Counted from the first letter of the stretch, positions 1 to 12,765 are shown. The stretch: DNA of 64,000 bases from Spongilla lacustris (GCA_949361645.1 OX442437.1:5226026-5290025), one strand, 5' to 3'. Translations and numbers: made by a program. Notes: a model not told the origin generated them from the sequence alone.

Positions 1-1281
1 GTAAACTAAATAATTACGGAACTTTTAGCCGAGTACTTGCATGCAACAAGTCGACCCGCGTGTATGCATTAAGGTACACCCGTATTCAAGGTTTTTCGAA
101 TCCGTAGTTGTTTTTTTACGCTGAATTTGGGCCGATGGTATCCAAATATGCGATCTTATCAGTCGTATTACATGTAACGACACTTCAAATCTGTTGCTGG
201 CATGCCAGGTTTTAATTTTATCATCAATAATGCTTAGACTTCGCTAGTGCTATTGCACCATAGATAGACGTGTACATGTATATGTACAATATTATTTCTG
301 ATGTAGGCAGTCTGGTGATGACATGATCATTGATGTTTAGTGTTGATACCACACCCACCACTCTGATTTACACCACGTGATAAAGTTTCGAGAAAGAGAA
401 ACTCCTTTTGCTATAGGTAAGCCGATCTACCACTTATATATGACTGTACATGTGAAGCAGATGATTAAAAATAGCTTTTCATCAGAGATTGACAGACGCA
501 GAACTGCATGCAGAAGTACTAATGCTGTGAGTGGCATGTCTTAAAGTAAAAACGAATTAACATTTTTGTAAGCCTTCGCGCGTAGTACACAGACCTCATA
601 GAAAGCAACAGACTAATATTTGGTTTGGATTTTGCATTCATCACAGCAAGCCAATTAGAGACAACCAAATTTGGAATCGTTCCCGATTTCCAATTCCACT
701 GTTACAGTCAACAACAGGAAAGACTCAAACCGCATCATTTAAAAAGTATTCATATACCTAGACTTGCGTACATGTACATGTACATTGTATACCTGTACCA
801 TATTGAACCTTAGGCAGAATTTAAATTTATAACATCAGACACATACACACAATGTAGAACACGATAGAAAGGTGAATAATGACCGCCTTGTCAGATTGCA
901 ACAGACATTTACAACCCGGTTTGGCGCGGGCTGCTGCGCTGATGTGTGATTATAGTTGTACAGTAATCGATTGTTTTATCGCGCTATCACACATACATGT
1001 AATGATTTCACCACCGCCGCTATCGATAGCCTCATCACTACAAGTAGGAGGGTATGTATCCCTTGCCCATGCAACCAAAGGGTGCAAGACCACAATGGTT
1101 CTTTAGAATATATATAATCAATCATCGATAACGCGGCACTTTTCAGTTCGTCTTATATATTCCGGGCGGTGTGTACATGTATAAAATTGAGTGTAATTAA
1201 AATTACATCATAATCTCAATCGGTTAAATGACTTTTGATCACACTTTGCATGATACACTCCATACAACATGCGCATTCTAT
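1..1281. other. Non-coding 5' flank of unit A
   Basis: No convincing gene. Short open frames here (625-813, 879-1,106) are not maintained in unit B (15,177-18,300), where indels break them. The tract contains scattered tacatgta-type palindromes. The bases acaagtaggaggg near 1,040 are the empty counterpart of the Tigger-like insertion site in unit B. Confidence 0.7.
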
Positions 1282-4261
1282 ACTTCAGTCATAGGCGGAT
1301 CCAGGATTTTTGGCTGGGTGGTGCACATGAATATTAATGAAGGGAGGGGCACGGTCAATTACAAGCGCATTAACTGCTCATACATGTATACAGCCTCTTT
1401 TGAGTAATATAAGTTGGATTCACAAACAGACAATTTAGATTCTGAAAATAGTTAATGTCAATTGTGCATTAAGAAGTTTAAACATCATCATGAAGAATAT
1501 TATGGAGAGCCATTCGTCTAGGGTGCATCCTTGCAAACATGTCAATAACATCATTATAATTTATCTCAAGGTCATAGTGGAATTGCATTGCTGCAATTCC
1601 ATTCATTCTTTCTTGACCCATTGTTGATTGTAAGTAGGTCTTAAGACGCTTCAGGCCACTAAAGCTTCGTTCACATGAACAACTTGTAACAGGTAGTGTG
1701 CACACTATTCTCAAAAGTGTATGTATGTTGGGAAAAAATATTGCATCACATTGCTGAAGAGTTTTTTGAGGATCAGTAGGTAAGTTAAGAGATTCAGCAG
1801 CCCATTTTGTTTCCCAACATACAATTTCCATGTCCAAGTTTCCTTCAGAAGGAAGGTCATTGGTATAAAATGTTGCCAATTCCATGACCTGCTTTTTCCA
1901 GTTAGGATTCTCTTTCATTACTGCTGGAATTAAGCTTAACCCTTGGACTACACACTGCTGATCACTACTAAAACGTTGCTCTAATTCGTTCAAAAGGTGA
2001 TCAAGAAAAGGAATTGTGATTGATCGCTTAGAATATTCCTCTGGGTCTTCAGCTGGAACATCATCCCTTCCTCTTTGCCTTCCACAACAACGGGGTACAG
2101 CAGGAATATCACCCCCAACTGCTTCACTTTTGGCTCTAGCTAATTCAAACCATTGCAAGTGGAAATCATCAACATTATCACGTATATGTTGAACACTTTG
2201 CTTAGTCTGCTGAACATACCTGTATGCCTTACAGATATCAATGCAACTGGACTGGAGACTGATGCTTAAAGGCTTTACCAGTGTAAGACTTTTCCAGAGT
2301 ACTATAAACCCCATTACAAAATCAAATTTTGTTATAGCTGCTATTAGACTAGATCATCTGTGATGGTGTCTCTGTTCCAGCCTCCTTTGGAATGCTTCAT
2401 TTCATTCAGTACATCCACAACCACTTCATACAGATCATTGAAATGTTCTAAGGCTGTGTGTCAATAAACCCATCGTGTCCGACACAAATCAAGCAGGTGG
2501 TTCTTCTTACTAGACTGCACTTCTTCCATTGATTTCTTCCGTAATGCTTCTTGTCTATTTGGTGAGTTGTCAAAGAATTTAGCAACTTGGCTTATTACAC
2601 CCATGGCATTTCGTATGGTAATGATGTCACAAGCCCCAACAATGGCTAGGTTTAGCTTATGTGAAAAGCAATGCACATATACTGCTAGAGGAACCAGGGC
2701 TTGAATTCGTGCTGCAACTCCACTCCTGCATCCTGCCATACTGCCAGCACCATCATATCCTTGCCCTCGTAATAGGTTAATGTCTAACCCTAGCTTCTGT
2801 AGAATAGATATAATATTAGTTGACAAAGCTTCACCAGATATGCCTGTTCTGCATGACGTAAACTGAATAAAATCTTCCTTGATGTTACACTCATTGTCTA
2901 CATATCTTAGCACTATGCTCATCTGTTCTGTGTTAGAAATATCAGCTGTTTCATCAGTAAGGACAGTAAAAAATCTAGCCTTCTTTATTTCTGATACAAT
3001 AGTTTGTGTAATCCATTCTCCAGTCACACAAATTAGCTCATTCTGGATGGTCTTTGAATTATACTTTGCATTTTGTGGTGCTTTCTCAAAGTGTTCTTTC
3101 AAAACCTGATTCCCTTGCTTTACACAGAAATTTAAAAGAGCTTTGAAGTTTCCCTGGTTTCTGATATCAACATATGTGTCATCGTCTCGATGTCCTCTGA
3201 ATGATATATTCTGCTTTCCGCAGAATACAACACACTCCAGTATTGATTTAAGTACAAGTCGATTTTTTTCTACCACAGATGAATGTGCAGAATTTGCCAA
3301 ATGTATTACTGAAGGGCGACGTTGTTCCATTATGGCAATAAAATTAGGCATATCAGCCATTGCACCTTTGTGAAAGTTGATTTCGGTTGAATGCTTTTGC
3401 AACAGTTATAAAACTTTATAAGTGGAGCATTAACGAGGACACCAGCATTTGCCTTTGACCTTGAATTCGCAAATAAAACACAACATAGGCACAGACCTCC
3501 ATTCTGAGATTTCGAGTACACAAGCCATGGACTATACTCTGTTAGCCATGAATAAACGAAACGTCGTAGCTTTTTGTAATCATCACGAGGTGGAAATACG
3601 AAGCTTGAATCTGGTACATATAAATTTCTGAGCACTGTGCAAAAATACTCATTACCTTAAGTTTAATACGCGCAAAAACAAGTACACCGATTTATGTATT
3701 CTTACCGCTCTAACTCAGAAAGCTGGTTTGCAATCATGTAGAGATCTCCCATGTCGAATGGAGGAATGAAATCGTTCAATGATGCCCGCCGTGCTGTAAC
3801 AGTTTGACTGCTCACTCCAGCTGCAGAGCAACATGTCTCGAGTGCCGGCAAAACACATGGGTTGGTCGTTCGATCGGAGTCAGATAGTACATGTAGGTCC
3901 AGGTGTTCCAACAAACTAGCCCCACTATGTATCGAAAGGCTAACCTCTGGTGATAATGTCTTATTGGTTGCTCCCGGATCTTCATTACAGCCAGGTACAG
4001 GTTCTTGCTCTTTTCCACGAGAAATGCTGCCTAATTCACCATCAATCCCAATTTCCCTTCGCTTTGCCGACAATTGGCTGAAGCAACTTAAAATGCTGCT
4101 TTGACGTTTCATAACACGCGCCACCGAGAACATAGAAATGAAATTTAATAAAGTAGGTGGTTAATGAATTAATTAATTACTTAATTAATACTGGACCTTG
4201 GAGGGTGGTGCACGGGCACCCTAGGCACCCCCCCCCCCCTGGATCCGCCTATGACTTCTGT
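1282..4261 (-). mobile_element. hAT DNA transposon with terminal inverted repeats and 8-bp TSD
   Basis: The ends are exact 16-bp inverted repeats, CATAGGCGGATCCAGG at 1,290-1,305 and its complement at 4,238-4,253. They are flanked by direct repeats acttcagt (1,282-1,289) and acttctgt (4,254-4,261), matching at 7 of 8 positions, as expected for a hAT insertion. Both ends also share a gggtggtgcac tract. The interior encodes a hAT transposase on the minus strand. The paralogous site in unit B (18,301-18,308, atttctat) is empty, which confirms the boundaries independently. Confidence 0.95.
1478..4133 (-). pseudogene. hAT transposase (TTF-type zinc finger, DUF4371, hAT dimerisation), decayed
   Basis: Cut-and-paste transposase of the ZMYM-like hAT group, read right to left. 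The N-terminal exon is 4,133-3,706 and ends at a clean GT donor. A TTF-type zinc-finger segment starts at 3,634 after a CAG acceptor and includes a CLCC motif. DUF4371-like catalytic sequence lies at about 3,402-2,461 (TDETADIS, then GQGYDGAGSM and an HCFSHKLNLA motif). The C-terminal hAT dimerisation domain lies at 2,314-1,478 (VTSCSCERSFSGLKRLKT). The frame is broken near 3,405, by a TGA just after TRWVY near 2,462, and again near 2,350, so this copy probably makes no full-length protein. Gene and element are recognised with confidence; the exact splice pattern of the middle part is less sure. Confidence 0.9.
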
Positions 4262-4871
4262 ACAACGCATGTAATTGGTCCATAATCCATTGGGTAGGAT
4301 CAGCCGTGCTATGGTGACATTGAATCCATTTCCATGTCTACCTCGTTCCCACTCCTTTACAATTCCCCTGCCACTTAAACATATAACAAGGGCACAAAAA
4401 GAACCTTCATAATTAAGATTAGAGCATGTCAAATGATTAGCTATACTTGGGGAGATTTAAAGCAGACACGTTTCAGTTTAGCTCAACTATAACAGGTACA
4501 AGACCAACGAGCTGCTGATACATTATTTTTGCCACACTGGACTTTTTCTTATTACACTTAATTTGACTGCCCATCACGGATTAAAGACTAGCCATGCATT
4601 AAGTGAGTCTTTAGTACTAGAGAGCAGAATAGTGCCAATTGGTGAGGAACAAGTTATATTTAAAAATATGCTACTCTACACAATATCCCTCACTGAATTT
4701 GTATTCACTCGCATGAAACAAATACAAATGCCAATCTAACCTTAAAGAGTGGACTAACCCGGCATAGTTTTTCAATAACTATTAATATTCTGTGTGTGTT
4801 TAATTGGTGCATGCTTGTCATTGCCAATTTAGCTTTTTAAAAAAGATTTTGGAGTGTATCGATTTAATTGT
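4262..4871. promoter_or_regulatory. Upstream region of beta-helix gene A
   Basis: About 600 bases between the transposon end and the start codon of the membrane protein gene, with close similarity to 18,309-18,956 in unit B. No open frame is shared. A possible splice acceptor (tactgcag) lies just after the chosen ATG, so a 5' exon or intron in this region cannot be excluded. No clear TATA element was recognised. Confidence 0.4.
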
Positions 4872-7800
4872 ATGTCATTACTGCAGGCGAAATCATTTCT
4901 CATGGCTGGATTAATATCTTTTCATATCCTGTCACTCATGATGTGTACATTGATTTCTGGTCAGAGCATATGTCACTGGCAAGAAGGCACGATTTGGTAT
5001 GTGACACCACTTGGTGATTATTGTTCCTCTGACCTTGAAAACTCCTGTTTTGATATCAACACTTATGTCCAAAATGTTTCTAAGTACTTTGTATCTAACA
5101 CTACTTTCATTTTCTTACCTGGGATTCATCTCTTATATGTTAAAAGTCTTGTTCAAATCCAAAATGTAGAAAACTTATGTTTGATTAGTTCAAACAACTT
5201 TACACAATCCTCGATTGCTGATGATGTCATAACATATAACTTTGAACCATATGAGGATGATGGCAATGTTACCTATCTGGAGTCACTGACCAATATCACC
5301 TGCAATGGAACATCAGGTTTTTTGTTCTCCAATGTTGAAAACCTATACATAACAAACCTTACCATAACCAACTGTGGAGTGTTTTCACCTGTTAAGATCA
5401 AACTCAGTGCCAGCATCCACCTTGTAAACATCACCAACCTTTGGATGGAGGGTGTGACCATTAAGAACAGTACAGGATATGGACTGCTGGGGGTGAATGT
5501 GCTGGGGCAAGCATTGATAATGAGGTCATCATTTATTGGCAACAATCAGTTAGTAAAAGATGCATGCACTAAAGAAAACATAACTCTACAGTGCAACAAT
5601 TTGGCAATCTCTATTACATCATACCTCTACAAAGACTCATCTCTTTGCTCAGCTAATGGAGGAAACCTATATATTCAATATGAAGATCCAATAGGAAATA
5701 CAACAAATACAAACACACTACTTTTGTCAGACCTCACATTCAGTTTGGGTATTGATGGATCATACCCTGACTGTTATGACTATAGTAATCCTGGAACAGG
5801 TTTGGCTTTAGTAATGTCACAGAGTTCATTCTTTATTAAAGTTAACATACAGCACACCACATCATACAGAAACCAAGGGTCCTATGGCGCAAACTACTAC
5901 TTTGAAGTGGTTTCAAGTTCTGATATTGCAATATATGATGCCCATAGCAAGTTGGCTATATCTCGAAATGGCAGTGTGTATTATCGGGCATATGATGTAC
6001 AAAACAGTACAACAGCACTTTTTTCAATTAGTAAGTCAACGTTTGAGTGTAACTATGGGATAGAACTTGCGTCAATGAAAGTTCAGCTGTTAGTTCAATC
6101 AAAAATCACAGTTGAAAACTCCCTATTCTTGAGTGATTCATCCCCATATGGGATTTCTGTAGTAGTGGTTGGTACCAGCGCTGCTGTAATGTATGTCAGT
6201 AATTGTACGTTTAAGCTATTTCAGCTAAATCAGTATTATGGTGCAGTTCAAATTTTAGGACCTCAGCTACATGTAAGTGAATCATTTATTATGCACACAG
6301 AATTATATTATTATTTTGCAGATGTCTTTGTTTTAAGAAATTGTACTTTTAATCATGCCCTCATAGTAGCTTATAGGACCACTATTATCTGCAGTGGTAT
6401 TGTAATATTTCAAAATACCCTCACCAATAATAATGGAGGAGCAATAACTCTCTATTATGCTACACTTATCATAAATGAATATGCCAATGTAAAATTTATT
6501 AATAATAAGGCTACTTACGGAGCAGCACTTTATATTGATCCATCATCCCGTATATTCTTCACATCTCCATGCAATGTATCATTTATCAATAATACTGCAG
6601 TCCTTGCTGGAGGAGCTATATATGTCCAAGATATGCCACAATCAGCTTATCTTCTAACAAAATGTTTCTTCCAGTTTAGTGACATTACTGATATCAATGT
6701 AAATGTGTACTTTGAAGGCAACAGTGCAGGTGAATCAGGTAGTGTGCAGTATGGAGGGAACATAGATTACTGCATCTTGGATCGTAGCCATTCATCACCA
6801 TGCATTGAATCATCTAAGAGTGTTTTTAATATGATAACCCATTTTGGACACAATGACGATTCTGTTTCTCAAATCTCATCAGACCCTATAATGATATGTT
6901 TTTGCAATCAAAGTATGCCATTGAACTGTTCAGATGCTATAATTGAACCAATATTGGTGTATCCAGGAGAAGTGATAACCCAATCAATTCTCACACTTGG
7001 ACAAAGACAAAGGACTGCTCCTGGAGTGGTTTACATTTATTACAAAGAGCCTGATATGACTGTTCTTTCAGCATTGAGAATTTCAAATCACTGTGATGTG
7101 TACACTATTCCATTTAGGAATGAGTATGGTTCATATAATCAATATATCACAACTGACAGTTCATTCAGCTTCAACATGAATAATAATACGATCACTTTGA
7201 ACATTACAGTGTTGCCATGTCCTACTGGGTTTACTGTAGACCATCTATTCAAGTGTGTTTGTAATGACTTGTTACTTACCCATGGTGTTATATGTGAAAT
7301 TGACAATAAAGTATTCTTGTGGACATCAGGAAAAAAATGGATTGGCAATACCTCAGATGGTGTTCTTGGGGTCGTGGATGACTGCCCATATGACTACTGC
7401 AATGATGCCAAAAATGTGAGCCTAGACAGTAACTTGCACTGCAGCTTTAACCACTGTGGTGTGATGTGTGGTCAGTGTTGTGCTGGGCTTAGTATGAAGT
7501 TTGGGTCATCTCAGTGTGGGGAATGCTCAAACTACTACCTTCTACTTCTGATCCCTTTTGCCCTCATGGGTGTGATTGTGGTATGCTTCTTAATAGCAAT
7601 TAACCTTACAGTCGCCAATGGAACAATAAATGGTTTGGTTTTGTATGCATTTGTCATCAAACTCAACATTTACATTTTCTTCTCACCATCTTGTGGCAAA
7701 GAGTATGTGATTATGAAGATCCTTTCAATCTTTGTAGCTTGGTTCAATTTTGACCTCGGAATTGAAACATGCTTCTATGAAGGTATGACTAGCAGTGACA

Positions 7801-8684
7801 AGGTGTGGCTTCAGTTTGCCTTTCCTGCATATGTGGCATTCATCCTTGGAGTCATTGTTGTCGCTGGAAATATCTCGCCCAAATTCTCAAGGCTGTGCCG
7901 ATATAACATGGTTCCAGTTATGGGAACACTAATTTTACTTTTATATTCCAAAATGCTCAGAGTGCTATTCAACATATTCACTTTCAGTCGTATGTACACT
8001 TCCAACGATACCTACCATTTTTTTTGGACATACGATGGAAACATTCCATACCTTGGTCCCCAGCATGTTGGCCTATTCATTGTTGGTTTATTGGTCACCG
8101 TGGTATTTATGGTACCATACACACTGCTACTTCTGTTAACACCATATTTGGTAAAATTGTCCCATTGGAGAGTATTCTGTTGGATGAACAAAATGAAACC
8201 ACTTGTTGATTGCTATGAAGCTCCATTCAAGGATCGGTACCGTTTCTGGACAGGTGCAATGCTTATTTATCGCATTGCATTAGGAACAATGTCAACACTT
8301 TTTGGCTCCCAACAGCCAACTTTGATACTGTTGGCAGTTGTAGTGGTCCATGCAGCAATAGTGTTCTCAGGTTTTGCTATTTACAAAAGTTGGATAATCA
8401 GTGCACTGGAGAGTATCCTTCACACTAGCATTGTCGTCAACTCGCTGGTCCTCTTCATCTTCGTTCAAGGCAGCTACCAGTGCTCCTCGCTGGCCACAGC
8501 CGTATGTGCATCCATTGCCTTCATCTGCTTCCTGGCTGTGCTTGCACACAACATCTACATGCAGTGTAGAGACAGACAGATCAATGGTCGATCGCGTCTT
8601 AATTTGAATTCCAAAGAACAAAGAGAAAGCCTAAATGCAGCGGTGTATGAATATCGTGAGCCTTTACTGGACACTGATCAATGA
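4872..8684 (+). CDS. Large beta-helix ectodomain, multi-pass membrane protein, copy A
   Basis: The function is not known. The protein (about 1,270 residues, uninterrupted) starts with a hydrophobic signal-like segment. A long N-glycosylation-rich ectodomain follows (many NxT/NxS), with short repeating strands typical of right-handed parallel beta-helix or polymorphic-membrane-protein repeats (NNxGGAI-like and GGAIYV). A cysteine-rich stem comes next (CGVMCGQCCAGLSMKFGSSQ), then roughly nine to ten membrane spans (about residues 890-1,240), and a short cytoplasmic tail. The conserved KDRYRFWTG motif precedes one span. I associate such proteins with sponge-expanded families; a receptor role is inference. 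I chose ATG 4,872 because the frame upstream starts only with GTG; ATG 4,902 (MAGLISF...) also gives a good signal peptide. The neighbouring paralog is at 18,957-22,796. Confidence 0.85.
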   Translation: MSLLQAKSFLMAGLISFHILSLMMCTLISGQSICHWQEGTIWYVTPLGDYCSSDLENSCFDINTYVQNVSKYFVSNTTFIFLPGIHLLYVKSLVQIQNVENLCLISSNNFTQSSIADDVITYNFEPYEDDGNVTYLESLTNITCNGTSGFLFSNVENLYITNLTITNCGVFSPVKIKLSASIHLVNITNLWMEGVTIKNSTGYGLLGVNVLGQALIMRSSFIGNNQLVKDACTKENITLQCNNLAISITSYLYKDSSLCSANGGNLYIQYEDPIGNTTNTNTLLLSDLTFSLGIDGSYPDCYDYSNPGTGLALVMSQSSFFIKVNIQHTTSYRNQGSYGANYYFEVVSSSDIAIYDAHSKLAISRNGSVYYRAYDVQNSTTALFSISKSTFECNYGIELASMKVQLLVQSKITVENSLFLSDSSPYGISVVVVGTSAAVMYVSNCTFKLFQLNQYYGAVQILGPQLHVSESFIMHTELYYYFADVFVLRNCTFNHALIVAYRTTIICSGIVIFQNTLTNNNGGAITLYYATLIINEYANVKFINNKATYGAALYIDPSSRIFFTSPCNVSFINNTAVLAGGAIYVQDMPQSAYLLTKCFFQFSDITDINVNVYFEGNSAGESGSVQYGGNIDYCILDRSHSSPCIESSKSVFNMITHFGHNDDSVSQISSDPIMICFCNQSMPLNCSDAIIEPILVYPGEVITQSILTLGQRQRTAPGVVYIYYKEPDMTVLSALRISNHCDVYTIPFRNEYGSYNQYITTDSSFSFNMNNNTITLNITVLPCPTGFTVDHLFKCVCNDLLLTHGVICEIDNKVFLWTSGKKWIGNTSDGVLGVVDDCPYDYCNDAKNVSLDSNLHCSFNHCGVMCGQCCAGLSMKFGSSQCGECSNYYLLLLIPFALMGVIVVCFLIAINLTVANGTINGLVLYAFVIKLNIYIFFSPSCGKEYVIMKILSIFVAWFNFDLGIETCFYEGMTSSDKVWLQFAFPAYVAFILGVIVVAGNISPKFSRLCRYNMVPVMGTLILLLYSKMLRVLFNIFTFSRMYTSNDTYHFFWTYDGNIPYLGPQHVGLFIVGLLVTVVFMVPYTLLLLLTPYLVKLSHWRVFCWMNKMKPLVDCYEAPFKDRYRFWTGAMLIYRIALGTMSTLFGSQQPTLILLAVVVVHAAIVFSGFAIYKSWIISALESILHTSIVVNSLVLFIFVQGSYQCSSLATAVCASIAFICFLAVLAHNIYMQCRDRQINGRSRLNLNSKEQRESLNAAVYEYREPLLDTDQ

Positions 8685-8815
8685 CATGTTGTAATTATAT
8701 AGTCTCTACATACAGTACATTTAGTGTGACCAATTTTGCTGCATTTGCTTGATATTTACCTATGATGTTCTACATTAGTATTAAAAATTGTTACCTGTAA
8801 TGGATGATAAAATCT

Positions 8816-8849
<34 letters not shown>

Positions 8850-8864
8850 GTGTGTGTGTGTGTG

Positions 8865-8899
<35 letters not shown>

Positions 8900-9889
8900 C
8901 ATGCATGTGTGAGACAGAAATGATCCAGGAGATGGGGCAGTGAGAGTGAGGGACCAATCAACCCTGCATATTGATCTACATTATCATTGAGGACATGAGT
9001 TAATGAGTTCAAACAAATTCAATACCAATTGCTTCACTGAGTAAATAGAACTGACTATGCAATGCCAATATTGCACTTATATTCAGAACACAGAAACAGT
9101 CTCCATGCATGGAATTGATAAAACCCCTCTTTTTCTGGGAGTACATGTATCTTACATATTGAAACTGAACTTACCATGGCAAGCAAAAGAAGGGCAACAG
9201 TTTCATTGAAACCTTGCTTTCAGGTACAAGTTTCAAAGTGAACTCATGCTCAGACCCTAAACTATGTCCCTGCTGCACAATTATTAGCAGATGTGCAGCC
9301 ACACTATCACCAACAGCCTAGCAAGTGGTCCTGCTACACAGACATTTGAAAACAAAATTATGCCAACAAGCAAAGGTAACTCTTAATACAATTTTGTACT
9401 TTTGGAATGTATTGTTGTTGTGGCAAAAATGCACTGTACAGAACATGTGGTTCATTCCCATGATATACTGTGATGTATACATTGTTACTACTGGATTCTG
9501 ACCATTAATTCTCACCCTCTCCTGGGTTAGTAATATCTTTCATCAGCAGCACCCAGTATGTAATAATATAACTGTAAGAATTAAATTTGATCCTTCAGTG
9601 TTAAAGAGTGAGTCACCTGTCACAGTTCCCCGGACTAACTCTGATAACGTCCCTGCAGGGTGGGGTAATGTTGTCTTACACACACTATATGGATGTACAC
9701 AGATACCACCTATTCACTCATACCATGATGCAAAAGGGTGATACTGTATATATTTACATATCAGGTTTCAAAGTAACATTAATAACCAGATACTAGCCAT
9801 TCAAAACAATCTCACAACTCAATGCAACAACCTGCACTGATTTGGGAAAGACAAGTTTATGGAAATGAAACTGTTCATCTGGACTTCTC
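8685..9889. other. Intergenic region with GT microsatellite
   Basis: Contains a (GT)n run at about 8,817-8,896 that is much shorter in unit B (near 22,925). The rest (8,900-9,870) aligns closely with 22,970-23,900 and has only short open frames broken in one copy or the other, so it is best read as 3' flank of the membrane protein gene. Confidence 0.7.
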
Positions 9890-10678
9890 TTATTGCTCAT
9901 TACTGTCTGCATGTTGATACAACAACCACTGGGTAGGATGCTGGAAATCAACAAAACCTACAGACTTCAGAACTTTTATGGCATCTTCATTGGCACTGTC
10001 ACACTCTGGAGTGTACCCTTCTCTTAAGAGCTTCAAAATAAGGTCTTTTACTATGGCAGTCCCCAGGCCTTTTCTACGATGTTCCTCAGCAGTGTACCAG
10101 TGCCCCAAGTGGCCATATGGATAGTACAGTATCCAGGCAACGGGATCTGCAGGGTTTAAAATAGAAAAGGCGGCTGAGCTGGGAAGACTGTCCAATGTAA
10201 TCTCCATCTTTCTGCAAACATTTCGTATGCCTTGAGAGTACTTCCAGTGGGAAATAACAAATTGTGTATGTTGTGACCCCAGACTGCCAAGGAAGTAACC
10301 AGAGGGGCAGGGGCTATTTAATTAGAACAGGGTAAGATAATGCAGTTCACATGTATATGACAGTTGGTTAATACCTCTCCAATGGAGTTGTAACCACTGG
10401 TTTTGGAAGATAAAACAGTTTTCCAGAGAACAGTGAGGTCAGCAGCTTTTTACCATTTTTGGATGTTATGTTGTCAACCAGATAATGTGCTGCAGAACCT
10501 TCCACTGCCACAAGCAAAGGAAAAGTGCTACTGAATACAATCTAGTGCAGACTAGGATCATCACATTACCATGAATGCTCACTGCATGATTGCAAGAAGG
10601 ATGACGAAGCACTTGTGACTCGTATATCAACCTCAGTAAGCTTTCATTGCATGTTGTGTATAGTACAACATCAATGAT
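9890..10678 (-). CDS. GNAT / glycine N-acyltransferase-like protein, 3' exons
   Basis: Three phase-matched exons are readable on the minus strand: 10,678-10,570, 10,504-10,375 and 10,211-9,890 (stop). Introns of 65 and 163 bases have GT/AG ends. The last exon carries the C-terminal GNAT fold: WILYYPYGHLGHWYTAEEHR, then the acetyl/acyl-CoA loop RRKGLG, and a terminal VGFVDF strand, as in GLYAT-like enzymes that conjugate acyl-CoA to amines such as glycine. No first exon with a start codon was located, so the N-terminus is incomplete. The substrate cannot be told from sequence. The homologous stretch in unit B is deleted (junction near 23,905), so this is the only copy in the window. Confidence 0.75.
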
Positions 10679-12765
10679 CTACATGGGAAATAGATATATG
10701 AAATATTGGGTACTTTAAATTGTGCATGTGATGATAGATGACTGTGGCATTAGATGCAGCATTCTGCACATGTAGTCACAAGCAGTGGAACATGTTGATT
10801 TAAAGTTTTCCTACAATCAAATAAAATTCACATCATTAACTGACAAATACTTATACTAGCGTATGACACGGTACTTTTTTTAATACCATGGTTGTGGAAT
10901 CTTGGTAATGGTACTGCTGAAAAGTTGGGATCTTATAATTGGACTTTGTAATTTGATTTCAGATCAGAATACTGTACAATGCATTTTACAACTGCAGTAT
11001 AAAAAATTGTTGTGACATGGGCTATGTTAAATTAAGTAATTATTAACAACTTTTTGTGTTATAGGGAATTACCTAATTTTAGAACAACATAATTACATAA
11101 ATAGGTAACGTTTGCCACAAAATACAAACCAAAACGAATGGTTATACACACCCAGAACCAAGTGGCAAGACTGCAGATTAGGCCTAACTTATGTGACGAC
11201 ATAGGAGTGCTAACTGACGTCAACTATAAAGTGTTGGCTTTGATTGTTCACACCTCTAGAACTGTTGTCACTTACATTTGGCTGGGATATCGTGCAAACG
11301 ACAGATGTGAATTGAGGCCAACCATCGGAGAAGAATTCTGCTTTTACACCTTTCTTTAACACATTCTGAATCGTGCTCATCATCTAAACAATTGAGCCAT
11401 CATTTTTTGCGCAGAGAATACTACTTTAGATAATGATCACATTACCGTGTTCGAAAAAGGGAAGCCGGGGTGGAGTGCTTCCAGAAGTTTTACGAGGTGT
11501 TCCTGATCTTGAGGGATTTGATATATCCAGCTTTCAGAATTTGGGAAGTCCATTTTGTTTTCTGCGCTGTAGGGTGAAGCTTGTTACGATAACTGTTATG
11601 TGGAGATGGATCATGGAACATTGCCAGAGTGAGTTATATTTTTGCAGGCTTGTAATGGTAATATACGGTGCATAGCACGAGCAGGATATGTACGTGTATA
11701 TCACATATCACAACATATATAACATGCATCGCAAAATGTTTTGGATGCCCAGCCTGCATGGAATAGCTTTTGTAGATTATGATAAATCCACTCAGTCGCC
11801 CCCAAAATGCCAAATCATGCCGGTGTAACTGATGACTTGTCACCCTGCATACAGCGTCCCCTAACCTTAAATGGCTTAATCCTAACCTAACCCCCTCCCC
11901 ATCCCTACTGATCAGTCCTATAACGAATACACAGCCACTTCTTAGCATTAGTATTATTTACAGCATTTATAAATAACTAACCTTAATTAAGAACTCCGCC
12001 GTAACTGTACTATATCAGAGCTTGATAATAGGACCTTGCTTTATATACATGTACCGGCCTGCATGACATCACCTGTATAGGCTCTAGATAATGTTTTTTT
12101 TTTTTAATTGCACTGACGAAATGAGATCAGTGCGGCTAGTCAGATTTCTTCGAAACTGATGCATGATTTCACCGATATGCATGTGAATATAAAAAATGTA
12201 CTATAGTAATTCCGAGTATACGAATAAATGTTTACACAGTCTACTAACTGGCTTCAGTGCATGCAGGAAATTCAGTTATGCGTCACTCGTATGTATGTAT
12301 CACTGGTTATCTCACATAAGCATTCCGTGCCTGCATCTTTGCGATATAACTGGATGAATCACGGCTGAGCTAGACTGACTAGGCTAGAGTGCCCAATTAA
12401 AAGTTTAATGTTGAACTCCGGCCGTCCGGCTGTGCACATGTACCAGCTATATAGTGCAATTATAACGACATGCGTATTCTTGAGTCACCCTTCAATTACC
12501 GAGGAATCTTCGCACAAAAAATATAATTATAATAATATTATATACATAATAATAATCGGGCTATATAGCGCTGGAAATCTAAACCTTTAACATGTACTGC
12601 TTACTCCATATAACATTAATATAAATGCTGGCGTACGCTAAATGCACGCAGTCTCATTCCCAGACCCTATTAATTGAGAAATAAATAGGGTTTGGTATAA
12701 CCATATTATGGTATAACCAGTGGGTATAACGCGCCCAAATTTTGGTTGTATATGCATGGGCATCT
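10679..12765. other. Intergenic region, end of unit A and start of spacer
   Basis: Up to about 11,010 it matches unit B; beyond that it is unique in this window. The tttgatttcagatcag tract near 10,953-10,968 is the empty counterpart of a retroelement insertion in unit B. Short open frames (11,138-11,359; 11,433-11,675; 12,408-12,590) have no recognisable domains and I do not call them genes. The 5' exon of the acyltransferase gene may lie near the left edge. Confidence 0.5.

Larger units (their letters stand above)
1..11010. repeat. Segmental duplication, unit A
   Basis: The sequence from the window start to about 11,010 is a direct copy of 15,177-24,630: position 1 aligns with 15,177 and the shared tract near 10,970-11,010 aligns with about 24,595-24,630. 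The left end is cut by the window. Similarity is obvious by eye over the gene, its upstream region and about 1.4 kb downstream. Differences are discrete: a hAT transposon (1,290-4,253) only here, and an acyltransferase gene (9,890-10,678) present here but absent from B. Confidence 0.93.

Noticed and set aside
5273..5545. Antisense open frame conserved in both beta-helix genes (also 19,358-19,630)
   Set aside because: Its conservation follows from near-identity of the sense coding sequence; no domain seen.
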